Below, one piece after another: positions 55,465 to 64,000 of a stretch of 64,000 nucleotides of DNA. Below the pieces are notes generated by a model, which was not told the DNA's origin, searched no databases, and saw nothing but the letters and a program-made list of their open reading frames with translations. Position 1 is the first letter of the stretch, and every line of letters begins with the position of its first letter. The stretch is taken from contig BRON01000022.1 of the NCBI GenBank assembly GCA_024345305.1, positions 124,001 through 188,000 of the forward strand, read 5' to 3'. This DNA comes from Mrakia gelida. Taxonomy: Eukaryota > Basidiomycota > Tremellomycetes > Cystofilobasidiales > Mrakiaceae. The translations under genes and the position numbers were made by a program.

Positions 55465-57479
55465 TCCTCCGTACAGATCATGATGCTGACCTTCCTTCGC
55501 TCGCTGCGGCCTTCTTTCACTCTCCCCCTCCTCCTTCCAGTGCCCTTACTTCCTCGGCTCTTGCCCTCTCGTCTCTGTATCCAATGCCGACCCACCTCCT
55601 CCCCCTCCAAGAAACCCTCGTCCTGCGCCCATTCAAACAAACTCTTACGCATCGGCAAGCCCTCAACTCACTTCCCCGTCCTTTTCGTCCTACCAAGGGT
55701 TCGGTCCTCCCCCGGCTTTTCTTCAAGGAGCTTCCCTTGGCCAGCCGTCGATCTTCGAAAGGAGGAAGCAGTACAAGGCTCAGATGCTCAATAACCAAGT
55801 CGAAGGACAAAAGGTAGGAGGAGGAGGAGGTCATCAGAAATTCAACCCGCCGCCGACGATCGCAACTTCGACGGCTTCCTCCTCTCCGTTGTCGTCGTTC
55901 CCTACCTCCTCCTACTCCTTTCCCGCTTCCCCATCAGCGAACCCCTCAAGAGACGCGTCTTTGGAAGGGTCCCCTCATTATTTGAACAACCAACACCAGC
56001 CTTGTCAACAGTCGGTCGACTTCGATACCTCCTGCCCGTCCACCTCTTCTTCGTCTTCATCCAATCCCTACCCTTTTCCCTTCGACGAAGCCCTCACCGA
56101 CTTCCCCATCCCCTTCCACCTCCAAAGCCCAAACCATCTTAACTCGTCCTCAGGAGGCTTCACTGACCTCCAGCTCCATGCCTCTCCCCCCGTCCTGTTC
56201 CAGCAACCACACCCGACGGTCGACGACGACGAGTACCTCTGCTCCCCAATGGCGTCGTATCCCTACTCGTCTGAGTTCTATAAAGGAGGAGACTGGCAAG
56301 AAACCCTCGAATCCGACGACGGATTGATTCAGCCGGAGAACGCCTCCTACAGGATGGAGGAGAAGCCCGCGACGAGTCAGGAGTTGGTTCGAGTTGTCGA
56401 AAGTCGTCCCTCTCCTCGAGAAGACCCGGCCAGCAGCAGTTCTCAAGCTTCTCGGGGAAATCAGGAAATGCTGGGAGAGCAGACTGCGTTCATCTCAAAG
56501 GTGAGTCGTCTTGCTTCGCCCTGTTTGGTTTTTGATCACGTTCATGTGTAGTGTTCGATAGCTGACTTCTCTCACTTTCTCCTTGCTATTCTCCCTCGAC
56601 TTTAATCTAGCTCTGGCACGTCATCACGCACGACGAGTACGCTCAGTACATCCGCTTCTCAGAGGACGGGAAGGCGGTCGTTTTGCTCGACCAAGAGAAC
56701 TTTGCTGCCGTCGGTGAATATTTTTTCTCTCCGCACTTTGTATATAGTCCGTTCGCTATCCTTCTACAAACAAGCGCTTACTTAACCCCTTTTCCTGGTT
56801 TGACTCCGTCTCCTTTGTTCTCCCAGTCTTGCCCAGGTTCTTCCGTCACTCGAAGCTCACCTCCTTCGTCAGGCAGCTCAACCTCTGTGAGTCTTCCTCT
56901 CTCCACGAGCTTCTCGCTTCTGTATCTCTTGCACCTTCCCGCAACGCCGATCTCGTTATTTTACGTCTTCTTTCCCGCTGACGTTCACCTCAACTCGCCT
57001 TCTTTATTCCACCCACCTTCCCCCTCCTCCTCCTCAACCCGACTCTTCCCTGTTTAATCCAAATCCCCAAACCCCAGATTCCTTTCAACGCATCTCAGTC
57101 GAGTACCTCGAGTACGAAGCTCCCGCTACCTCTCCCTATCAGTCTCACCAGCGACTCCCCTCCGTCACTGGCTCGCCCTCACCAGGAGCAAAAAACATCC
57201 TAACGTCAGGTTCGTTTCCCTCCTTTTCGTCTTTCTCTTCCTCGTCCTCGACAGCTTTCGGATCTTTGCAATCTTCTCCATACCGTTGGGACACGGATAT
57301 CTTACTTCCTGTCTCCTTTATCCCCTCCAGGCTTCTCTCACCCCTCCTTCCAACGAAATCATCCCGAGCTCCTCTGTCAGCTCCATCCTCGCGTACATGG
57401 CAAGCCCAAGCCCTCGTCGATGAGGGACAAGAAATCTGGATCGAAGGAGTCAGCTACTCGAGGAATTGGGAGGAGTTAG
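55465..57479 (+). CDS. HSF-type DNA-binding domain transcription factor
   Basis: The N-terminal ~330 residues are Ser/Pro-rich (with KGGDWQETLESDDGLIQPEN near the end). The DNA-binding domain is split over five exons: end of exon 1 (FISK, to 56500), 56611-56713 (LWHVITHDEYAQYIRFSEDG), 56827-56886 (LPRFFRHSKLTSFVRQLNLY), 57078-57209 (SFQRISVEYLEYEAPATSPY) and 57331-57479 (GFSHPSFQRNHPELLCQLHP). All these junctions keep frame. This is the heat-shock-factor winged helix, including the recognition helix SFVRQLN and the HPxFxR...LL end; the usual YGF is YSF. The protein stops about 30 residues after the domain, with no coiled-coil oligomerisation region, so it is unlike canonical HSF1 and closer in layout to a truncated or SFL1-type factor. 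A 1-nt change near 55583 is needed to join the N-terminal frames. Confidence 0.85.
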
Positions 57480-57559
57480 CCTTAACTTGCTCGTGACAGG
57501 AATCTTTCCGCTGCTTTTTTTCTCTCGTACGTTTCTGTTTCGTTTTCGCCTCTTCTCGT

Positions 57560-57950
57560 CCCTCTTCGTTATCGTCCCTTGTCATTCTCGTCCCTACCTC
57601 GGCTTCCATCCTCTTCTCTCTCTCGCCTAACGATCCAAACATACTCTCTGGTACATAGTTGGTCGACCCATACACGATACGATACGACCTTGTCTACGTT
57701 GCCTACCTTGTCTACGCTAAGCTGCACCGACTTCAATGCTCCGATGTACTTTCTAGTCCTTACTGGTTGATGGATGAGCATCTGAGCATCGAAGATGCAG
57801 GAGCGCGTGTCGAGGGAGAGAAGTAGATAAAGGAAGGTTTGAAAGAGAGGGTCGAAAGCAAGGGACAGAAGGAAGCTTTCAAGTCGTTGAAACAACACAA
57901 AAGTAGGAAGAACAAAAAGAGAGAACACGCTGAAACGATGCAAAAATTGA
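57560..57950 (-). pseudogene. Relic of the 5.65-kb gene: leader fused to exon 2
   Basis: Reading on the minus strand, 57950-57790 matches the upstream leader of the 361-aa gene (AGCGTGTTCTCTC; ACTCAAAAGCG-like block; CTTTGCTTTC). It then passes directly into the start of exon 2: HQPVRTRKYIGALKSVQL against HQPAKTRKQIGASKSVQL. Exon 1 and the first intron are missing. Homology fades after about 57730. It lies just after the HSF gene's stop codon. Confidence 0.7.
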
Positions 57951-58441
57951 CAGGGGTAGAGGCAAAAGGTGTTGCCTCAAGAGGAGCTCCAGCTCTCTCC
58001 CCAGGGTTCCTCTCCTCCCCTGCTTCTCGAACCACCGTCTCCTCCCCTAAGCACTCTTCCCCTCCCCATCCTTCTGCTCCAACCACCACCATCGCTCCTC
58101 CGCCCACCACCACCATATCTCCCCCCTCCTCCTCATCTCGCTCTCCACTCCCCTCCGCCTCCTCCCACTCCATCGCTTCCCTCCTCTCAGCATCCGGAAC
58201 CTCCTCAGCCCTGGATCGAAGGAGAAAACCGTTCACGGGCATCGGAGCTGGATTCCAGGAGAGTTCGGTGAGAAGTGGAGGGGAGGAGGATGCTGTTGAG
58301 GATGAGGAGATGGAGATGGATTTGCCCCGAGAGGAGGAGACCAAGGGAGGTTGCTGGGAAGGAGATGAGGGTGTGAGGAAGGGAGGAAAGGTCGCGTCGA
58401 GGCGTTTCCTTTCGTTTCGTTCGATCGCTTTCGGACCTTGA
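57951..58441 (+). CDS. Ser/Pro-rich coding-like frame, possibly displaced HSF 3' end
   Basis: The frame to TGA at 58441 reads SRGAPALSPGFLSSPASRTT, then a Pro/Ser/Thr-rich stretch, SSHSIASLLSASGTSSALDR, and an acidic tail (EEDAVEDEEMEMDLPREEE). This composition fits a transcription-factor activation tail. It follows the HSF gene across the inserted relic, so it might once have been the C-terminus of that factor; this is inference only. The first ~40 codons of the open frame overlap the relic and are not meaningful. Confidence 0.35.
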
Positions 58442-58971
58442 GATCCTTTCTTTAGTTCGCGCGTGTCGTTTTTTCTGCCCACTTTATCATTACTTCTTCC
58501 CCGCTCTCTGTTTCATCACTTTCTGCCGCTTTACTTATATCCATCAACTCCCCTCGAATATCCTTTGCTCGCCTGCTCTGCCTCCCCAGTCTTCGTTTCG
58601 TATCGTTTTCGTTTTTCGCTTCTTTACTCTTGCCCTAGTCTAGTCTATCTCATCCTTTGTTCTCTCTCTTTGTTTTTCTCTCTCTCTCTGGCAACGATCA
58701 AAAGCAGCAGAAGCACAACAAATCAATCGACGTAGACTCCTGCCACAAAGCAGCACGCTCAACAACTAAAGCGAGCGGGTCTTCACCTCTCGCCAAACAA
58801 TCCCTACAAATCCCTACGCACTCCTTCATCTCCCCTATCAGAATCATCCCCACCATTCCAGCCGGTCCGCCCTCTCCCCCTCTTCCTCCTCCTCCTCCTC
58901 TACCACCTCGCTTCGCGCTCGAGGACGTGCTGAGCCCAGCGAACAGCGGTGTCGAGGAAGGGGAGGGTTTG
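58442..58971. other. No gene seen
   Basis: CT-rich, with a TCTCTC run near 58680. Nothing recognised. Confidence 0.4.
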
Positions 58972-59264
58972 TGTTGGAAGGTGGCGACTCACAGAGGGGT
59001 CTTACGTAGTAGCTTAGTAACGCGTCTCGTTTGGTCTCCGCGTCAGTGACCATTCGTTGTAACCAACTTCTTTGTAAGCTACCTTCAGATCACGTGACCA
59101 TTTCCATAGTATATAAACCTTTCGAGTAGCTAGCATTATACAACAAGCTTTGAACCACATCCTGCAGACATCCCGGAAGTCAAAGAACAACAGTTTTGAA
59201 CGACCACAACCCAGAAATGGCAGTGTCAACAAAGAGCTTCAAGTCGATCTTCATCCCAGGAGGT
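58972..59264 (+). mobile_element. Copia remnant: LTR plus start of gag
   Basis: An LTR of the element-2 family type (TGTTGGAAGG...GAACAACA, 58972-59192, with TATATAAACC at about 59110) is followed by a short leader and MAVSTKSFKSIFIPGG from an ATG at 59218. That start resembles the element-1 Gag start MAPNTQYIKLLTSGG. The frame is cut by an element-1 LTR fragment at 59265. This may be a third copia family. Confidence 0.5.
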
Positions 59265-59345
59265 TGTGAAGATTTGAGTATCTCTTTCTTTCTTTTCTAT
59301 AGTAGAATAGGTTGTTGAGCTCGCTCCTCTCGTTTTACTCTCGCT
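59265..59345 (+). repeat. Element-1 LTR fragment
   Basis: First ~75 bp of the element-1 LTR (TGTGAAGATTTGAGTATCTC; AGTAGAATAGGTTGTTGAGC), then unrelated sequence. Confidence 0.8.
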
Positions 59346-59559
59346 CCCTGCACGGCTCTTCATCATCCCATACTTCCTTCCGCCACCTCTCCTCTCCCTT
59401 TCCCTTATCCTTCCTGGACCGTTCATATCAGCCGCTTCGAGAACAACAGGAGTTGTAACTTCTCGTCTTGAAGAGATGGCTTGGAGACTCAAGCAGAGGA
59501 AGCGAGGCCGCAGTGATGGCTAGTAGCAGATCGAAGCTATAGATTACGTTCCTCGTCCT

Positions 59560-59799
59560 TGTGAAAATTTGCGTATGACTCTCTTTTCTACAGTAGAATA
59601 GGTTGTTGGGCTCGCTCCTCTCGTTTCTACTCTCGCTAGCTCTCTTTCTCGGCACACTGCCTTATCCCCTTAACCTTTTCACTTCCCTCTCCTCCCTTCT
59701 TACTCTCGTCTACATTACATCTTGACACCAAGCTAGCGTCTCACGAGTCCTTCTTTCTCTCTCCAGATCGAACTAGGCGCTAGACCTTACATCTTTATA
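59560..59799 (+). repeat. Solo LTR, element-1 family, short form
   Basis: Matches the whole element-1 LTR from TGTGAAAATTTG to CTTTATA but is only 240 bp, because one 41-bp repeat unit and the 100-bp spacer are absent. Several substitutions show it is older than the full-length element. Confidence 0.88.
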
Positions 59800-59927
59800 G
59801 AGGTCTCTCTTCTTCTACTCCAGCAGCAACCTCCCAAACCTCGTTCTCCCCAACCCCCTCGTCGTCACCATCTCCTCTCACCACCACCACCACACCCTCA
59901 ACCCTCACCCCGACCCCAACCCTCCTC

Positions 59928-60062
59928 CCAACCCAACGTCGTCTAGCTGAACTATGCGAAATGATCCACGTCGCTTCCCTTCTCCACGACGACGTAATCG
60001 ACACCTCCCCTCTCTGTCGCTCCCTCCCTTCCTCCCCCGCCATCTTCGGAAGCAAACTCTCT
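59928..60062 (+). pseudogene. Fragment of polyprenyl diphosphate synthase (COQ1-like)
   Basis: About 45 codons read PTQRRLAELCEMIHVASLLH, then DDVIDTSPLCRSLPS and IFGSKLS. This is the first aspartate-rich motif (DDxxD) region of trans-polyprenyl synthases, which make the ubiquinone side chain in mitochondria. The expected continuation (VLAGDFLLARA-type sequence and the second DDxxD) is absent: the frame runs directly into intron-like sequence of the next pseudogene. It lies right after a solo LTR. It is a captured or rearranged exon, not a working gene. Confidence 0.75.
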
Positions 60063-60106
60063 GACTCCTCTCCTCCTCCTCTACAATTTGAACTTCTCCC
60101 CTCTAG

Positions 60107-61721
60107 GTTCCTTCTGGTCTCGTCGCCTACGATGAAGACCTCATCACCTCTTTCAACTTCACCTCTCCTCTCGCCTCCCAAATCCTCTTCAAAGACAACG
60201 CTGGGACTTCATCCAACTACACCGTCTTCACCTCCACTCTCCAACAACCCCTTCGCCTTGTCTCTGTATCCAACAATTACATCAAGTCCTCGGAAGCCGC
60301 TCGAGCAAGGTCACCTTCGTCTCAGCAGCTCCCGGCGATGAGACGGACGACGTCGTGGTGAACGTGACGGCGATTTGGAAGGGTGGAGGAGGTTGGAGCG
60401 AGCAAGATAGCATGGCATGGGGAGCTAAAGAACTGGGGCTTGTCTCGGGAGGGATGCATGGGTCGAACTGGACGGGGATCACCAGCGGAGGAGTCAGAGG
60501 AGTTGGCTTGTTCGTAAGTTCGCGTCGTCCCTGTTGGTTCGACTCCTTTCGAGGGCTTCCTACCTCGGATCAGCACCGACCAGATCTCGAAGCTGTAGAA
60601 GACTGATTCCATCTATTTCACTTCACCTCGACGTTTCGATGCTCCTCAGACCTCGCCTTCGAGCATCAACGACGGATCGTACCAACCCGCCAACCTCGCG
60701 ACGCCGTTCGACTCCCTTCTCGACTGGAACAACACTCTCGTTCTCAACATCACCGTCAATATGCCTCACTCTCACGACGGCGGGTATCCGACATCTACGG
60801 AGAGAGCGCGATGGCCGTTGAGTTCGCGGACTTCTCGCAAACAAACGCGACTTTCTTGGAGGTCGACGTTCGTGTGCCGAAAGGGTCGATCACATCTCAC
60901 GTAGGTCCCTCTCGAGGTAGCGCATCCTTACGCGATATCGCGCTGACTCTTCATCGTCTTCTTTTTCCCTTCGTTCGCCTCTCCAGGGAGGGTTCAACAC
61001 CACCTCGTCCCTCTCCCTCTTCTCCCTCCTCCCCATCTACGGCCGCTTCACCGTCAGCCACTCCCTCACCTTCATCTCCAACTCGACGATCAAAACCGAA
61101 CTCGTCGTCCTTCCCTTAGATCCCTACTTTTACCACACCGACTCCTCAACCCACAACTTCACCTTCCTCCAACTCAACCCTCTCTCCTCCTCCCTCCTCC
61201 AAACCAACATCACCTCCTTCCCCGCCCACGCGAACCTCACGCTCACCGCCCTCAACCTCAATGGCTCCGTCGGTCTCGCCCTCCCGTTCGACGTCTACGA
61301 AGGATCCGTCAAGGAGGGAACGAACAACGGACGCGCAGACGGTTTTTACATCACGCTGCAGAATTCGACCCAGTATCCGCATTCTCCGGACTGGAACGAG
61401 TTGATTGCGGAGGAGGACACGGACGGATGGAACACGGGGTTCTTATGGATTGGAGACGAGGTTATCTGGCATGGGGAGGGAGGAACCAGCGTGGGGAAGG
61501 GGAAGGGAGACGTGGTGTTGATGAGCGACGAAGGTGCAGTGTTCTTTGCCACTGGGACGGGATATTGGGTTTATAGCGACAATACGAAGAAGGGGCTAGT
61601 TTCTTTCCTTGATAGACTTTTGGGTTTGAGCCTTGTTTTTTTGATGACTTTGACGACCGCAGACGAGGAGGACGGGTCGACTCTTTGGAAGAATTCCACA
61701 ACAACGAGACAAACGTGCTGA
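60107..61721 (+). pseudogene. Broken extracellular glycoprotein gene
   Basis: Exons at 60107-60513, 60650-60900 and 60987-61721 follow intron-like sequence with clear acceptors (CCCTCTAG, CTCCTCAG, CTCTCCAG). The protein is rich in N-glycosylation sequons (NFT, NIT, NTT, NST, NLT), so it was secreted or surface-exposed. The first exon matches 29.6 kb and the luminal domain of the 13.5-kb gene. Frame changes are needed near 60290 and 60780, and the N-terminal anchor exon is replaced by the COQ1-like fragment. The last exon is open for 244 codons (SLSLFSLLPIYGRFTVSHSL; GWNTGFLWIGDEVIWHGEGG). No known domain is recognised. Confidence 0.7.
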
Positions 61722-61914
61722 GGCCTGCTTGCCGGTAAGGACAGAATTTGTCTGGAGTTGAATCAGAGCCGAGAAGTCAAAAACCAAAAGCGGTCGAGCT
61801 CGAAGACCTTTTGAGTCTCGACGCGTCGTTGTTGACTTTTTATGTCGCGTATCGTTGTTCGTCTCGGACCTTCGTACTGACTTCCCTCCCCTCTTTTTCC
61901 CTCCTCTCTTTCAG

Positions 61915-62163
61915 CTCGTGTAGAGGATGCATCGGAGGATCCGGAGTCGACTGCTCAGATATCATCGGAGCCGACGAAGTCGCGTGCGAGCTCGGATCTT
62001 GCGTCGTCCGTGAGTGTTTTCGTTCTCGACGCGTTTTCGTTTCGTCACGCTCTCCTTCACCGTATATAAGGGAAGCTGATCGGAGCCTCTCGTTTCCTTC
62101 ACCCCAGGGTCCTGCATCCGAGGGCACAGCCTCTCCTCCGCTGGTCAGTACGTCAAAGCCTGA
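61915..62163 (+). CDS. priA-like cysteine-rich protein, 3' exons only
   Basis: Two exons (61915-62009 and 62108-62163) join to SCRGCIGGSGVDCSDIIGAD, then EVACELGSCVVRSCIRGHSL and SSAGQYVKA, followed by TGA. This is the C-terminal cysteine pattern of the basidiomycete priA-type secreted proteins (GVDCSxIPG...GxCxVxxCxxGxxLSxxGxxC), with the last Cys replaced by Tyr. No signal peptide or upstream cysteine-rich exon was found between 61722 and 61914, so this may be a fragment attached to, or downstream of, the broken glycoprotein gene. Confidence 0.6.
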
Positions 62164-62729
62164 TCGGCCCGTCGATTCGACGCGTCCAACTCTACCGTTC
62201 TTCCTTCTCCTTAGACTACTTGTACATCTTTTAGGTTGCATTATCTTCACTCTGTCTAATGCTCCCGCTCTCGCAATCGGCACGATTGTGCTGTCGAGCG
62301 GAAGGAAGGGAAGAGCAGTCGAAAAAAGCGCGAAGTAGACCGACATGGTTTTCTTTCGCGCGAGCCGTCGCAAGAAGAGGTGTCGTGACTGTCATGAGAG
62401 GTGGGAGAGATGTAGGTAGATGAGTACAAAGCGAGAGTGGTGGGGAGTGGGTAGGGAGTGAGGTAGATGTCGGAGGGGAAAGCGCGTCGAATGTCGTTGA
62501 TCACGGCCCAGGTGACCATCCTCCCTCATCCGAGTCGGTGGTTGAGGAAAGAGACTTGTCGGTCATTCCGAGGAGGTTGGCCACCGGGACGACTCGCTGT
62601 ATGGGGTGGAAGGAGGGAAAGGGATAGGGAGAGTCAGCTCAAGAGAGAGACGAGACGCGACGAAACGAAACGACGAGAAAGGAGATCGAGCCGAAGGAAC
62701 CTTCGCAGCCTTGACCATGGGTTCATCGA
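62164..62729. other. Intergenic, weak minus-strand peptides
   Basis: Short minus-strand coding-like peptides (RVVPVANLLGMTDKSLSSTT; VTWAVINDIRRAFPSDIYLT) occur at 62430-62620. They could be the last exons of the CitE-like gene to the right or another fragment, but they do not match the expected C-terminus of that family. Confidence 0.3.
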
Positions 62730-64000
62730 TCATCACACTGAATCATCGTCGATGAGAGGGTCGAGAGAGATAGCGATGGTGAGAACGAAGACTGGATGCG
62801 AGAGATCTGAGAGGGGTGGATCGCTTGCTGGAGGGTAGAAGCCAAGTGGGTCAAGCGAGACGCGTCGTCGAGAGGTGAGAGGGAATGATTGAAGAGAAAT
62901 CCGAAGGAAGGAAAGTCTGCATTCAGCCTCGTAACGCAACTGAAGCCTCTGGGAGATCGACAAAGGCCAATGAATGTCGAGAAAGAGGGGAACGTAAGGA
63001 ATGATGGGCAGGAGGGGAGTCGAACGAACCTTTCCGTCGAAACCAAGACGCCGACCTTCCTCGCACTCCTCCTTCAACACGTTCTCGTCCTTGTAGTTGA
63101 TGCAGACCTACAGCAAAGGGGACGAAGAGGTGACGAATCAGCGATCGAAACTGGGAAGGAAGCGCGGAGAGCGAGGGAAATAAGACGCGTCGCTTTCGAG
63201 GGCAGAATCTGAGCTCACCATGTCGATCGCAGGGATACTAAACGCCTTAGCGGCTAGTACAATCCGAGACCGAGCGTAGAGGAGTTCAATCCGAGAGGGA
63301 GATCGAAGGATCGAGGTCGAAGCACAGACTGTAAGCGAACGAAGACAAGGTGTGGAGGCAGAGTCAGTCGAGCGACGTCTGAAACGTCTGAGAAGTGGAG
63401 AGGTAGACTGACAGTCTTCAGCTGCAAACTGCGAGAAGAAAAGAGAGTAAGAGAGAGGAGGAGTCAGGTTTTGTGAGCGATCGAGGACGAGAGGGGAGAA
63501 GAAGGAAGCAGCAAGAGGCGAGAAGGACGAACCAAGAGACCGGACATTTGGCAGCCCTCCCCTCGCCAGCCAGCGATGTCCCCGACGTTCCAAAGGGACT
63601 CTGCACTCTCTACACTCGCTATGAGAGGTACTCGACTTCCGACCTCTGTAAGAATTCGGCAAGAGGCGGGTCAGCTCCTCTTCGAACGACACTCACTCCC
63701 TCGACTCGTCGTTCTCTGAGCTCGCTTGACTGACCTGCACTCTTCCCCCTCGCCTCCATGATCAAACTCGCCACCTTGGAGAGATGAGCTGGATGATCGA
63801 CCTTAGGTATCACGATGACGGGTAGACGTGGAGTGGAGGTGTGATCTCCGGTTTGAGAGGGGAGAGGGGAGTGAAGTTGGAGGAGGTGGTGGAGGAAGGG
63901 AAGATGGAGAAGATGGAAGCGAGATCGTCCTCTTCAAAGCCTGAACCGACGGTGTTGATCCGGACTGCTAGGCGGGTACGAAGATAAGGGTTGGCCTGGT
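62730..64000 (-). CDS. CitE/CLYBL-type lyase (HpcH/HpaI aldolase family), partial
   Basis: The gene enters from the right edge. Exons: 63735-64000 (LAVRINTVGSGFEEDDLAS; VIPKVDHPAHLSKVASLI), 63533-63645 (RVPLIASVESAESLWNVGDI), a 16-nt microexon 63413-63428 (FAAED), 63219-63328 (RIELLYARSRIVLAAKAF), 63030-63107 (VCINYKDENVLKEECEEG to GFDGK) and one starting at 62827 (QAIHPSQISRIQSSFSP). These are the canonical CitE-like blocks in order: substrate-binding Arg of VRIN, metal-binding Glu of VESAES and Asp of AAED, and the QAIHPSQ signature. Mitochondrial CLYBL cleaves citramalyl-CoA; a similar role is likely. The first exon needs a 1-nt frame change near 63830. The C-terminus was not located. Confidence 0.85.

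Noticed and set aside
1..64000. CRISPR array, bacterial operons, rRNA or complete tRNA genes
   Set aside because: No regularly spaced direct repeats, ribosomal sequence or cloverleaf with A/B boxes was recognised; the tRNA-like matches are short primer-binding sites only.

Overview
The window looks like a basidiomycete yeast chromosome, most likely Pucciniomycotina/Microbotryomycetes. That placement is inferred from four things: GC-rich DNA, many short introns with GTRAGT donors and CAG/TAG acceptors, Ty1/copia retrotransposons, and the family content (NIMA-type kinase, F-box-like proteins, priA-type cysteine-rich protein, HSF factor). There is no bacterial-style operon. Most sequence outside the genes below is open in several frames only because of base composition.

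Layout. 1-5.6 kb: decayed sequence and repeats. 5.65-9.4 kb: a divergent pair, a three-exon gene of unknown function (-) and a ten-exon NIMA/NEK-like kinase (+). 11.7-13.5 kb: one arm of a 1.7-kb inverted duplication whose other arm is at 30.8-32.5 kb. 13.5-14.4 kb: a type II membrane protein whose broken paralogues lie at 29.6 and 60.1-61.7 kb. 18.8-21.7 kb and 43.1-44.7 kb: a direct segmental duplication carrying a solo LTR, an F-box-like pseudogene and a 1.45-kb near-identical block. 24.4-28.0 kb: two F-box-like genes (-).

34.5-42.1 kb is a mobile-element cluster. It holds a full-length copia element whose 384-bp LTRs differ at 2 positions, abutting a truncated copia element of another family in opposite orientation. 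The primer-binding sites of both match tRNA anticodon arms (Lys and Ile), suggesting half-tRNA priming. Both elements also have single in-frame stop codons inside gag-pol. Degenerate telomere-like CCCTAA repeats lie at 44.8 kb.

45.3-64 kb is more gene-like: two unrecognised multi-exon genes (-), a JmjC-type protein with an acidic N-terminus (+), an HSF-domain transcription factor (+), a relic of the 5.65-kb gene, LTR debris, a chimera of a polyprenyl-diphosphate-synthase exon joined to a broken membrane-glycoprotein gene, the 3' end of a priA-like gene, and a CitE/CLYBL-type lyase (-) running off the right edge.

The genes do not form one pathway. The coherent theme is repeated duplication, retroelement insertion and gene breakage, perhaps subtelomeric in origin. 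Several otherwise convincing coding stretches need 1-nt frame changes, so some pseudogene calls could be assembly indels.
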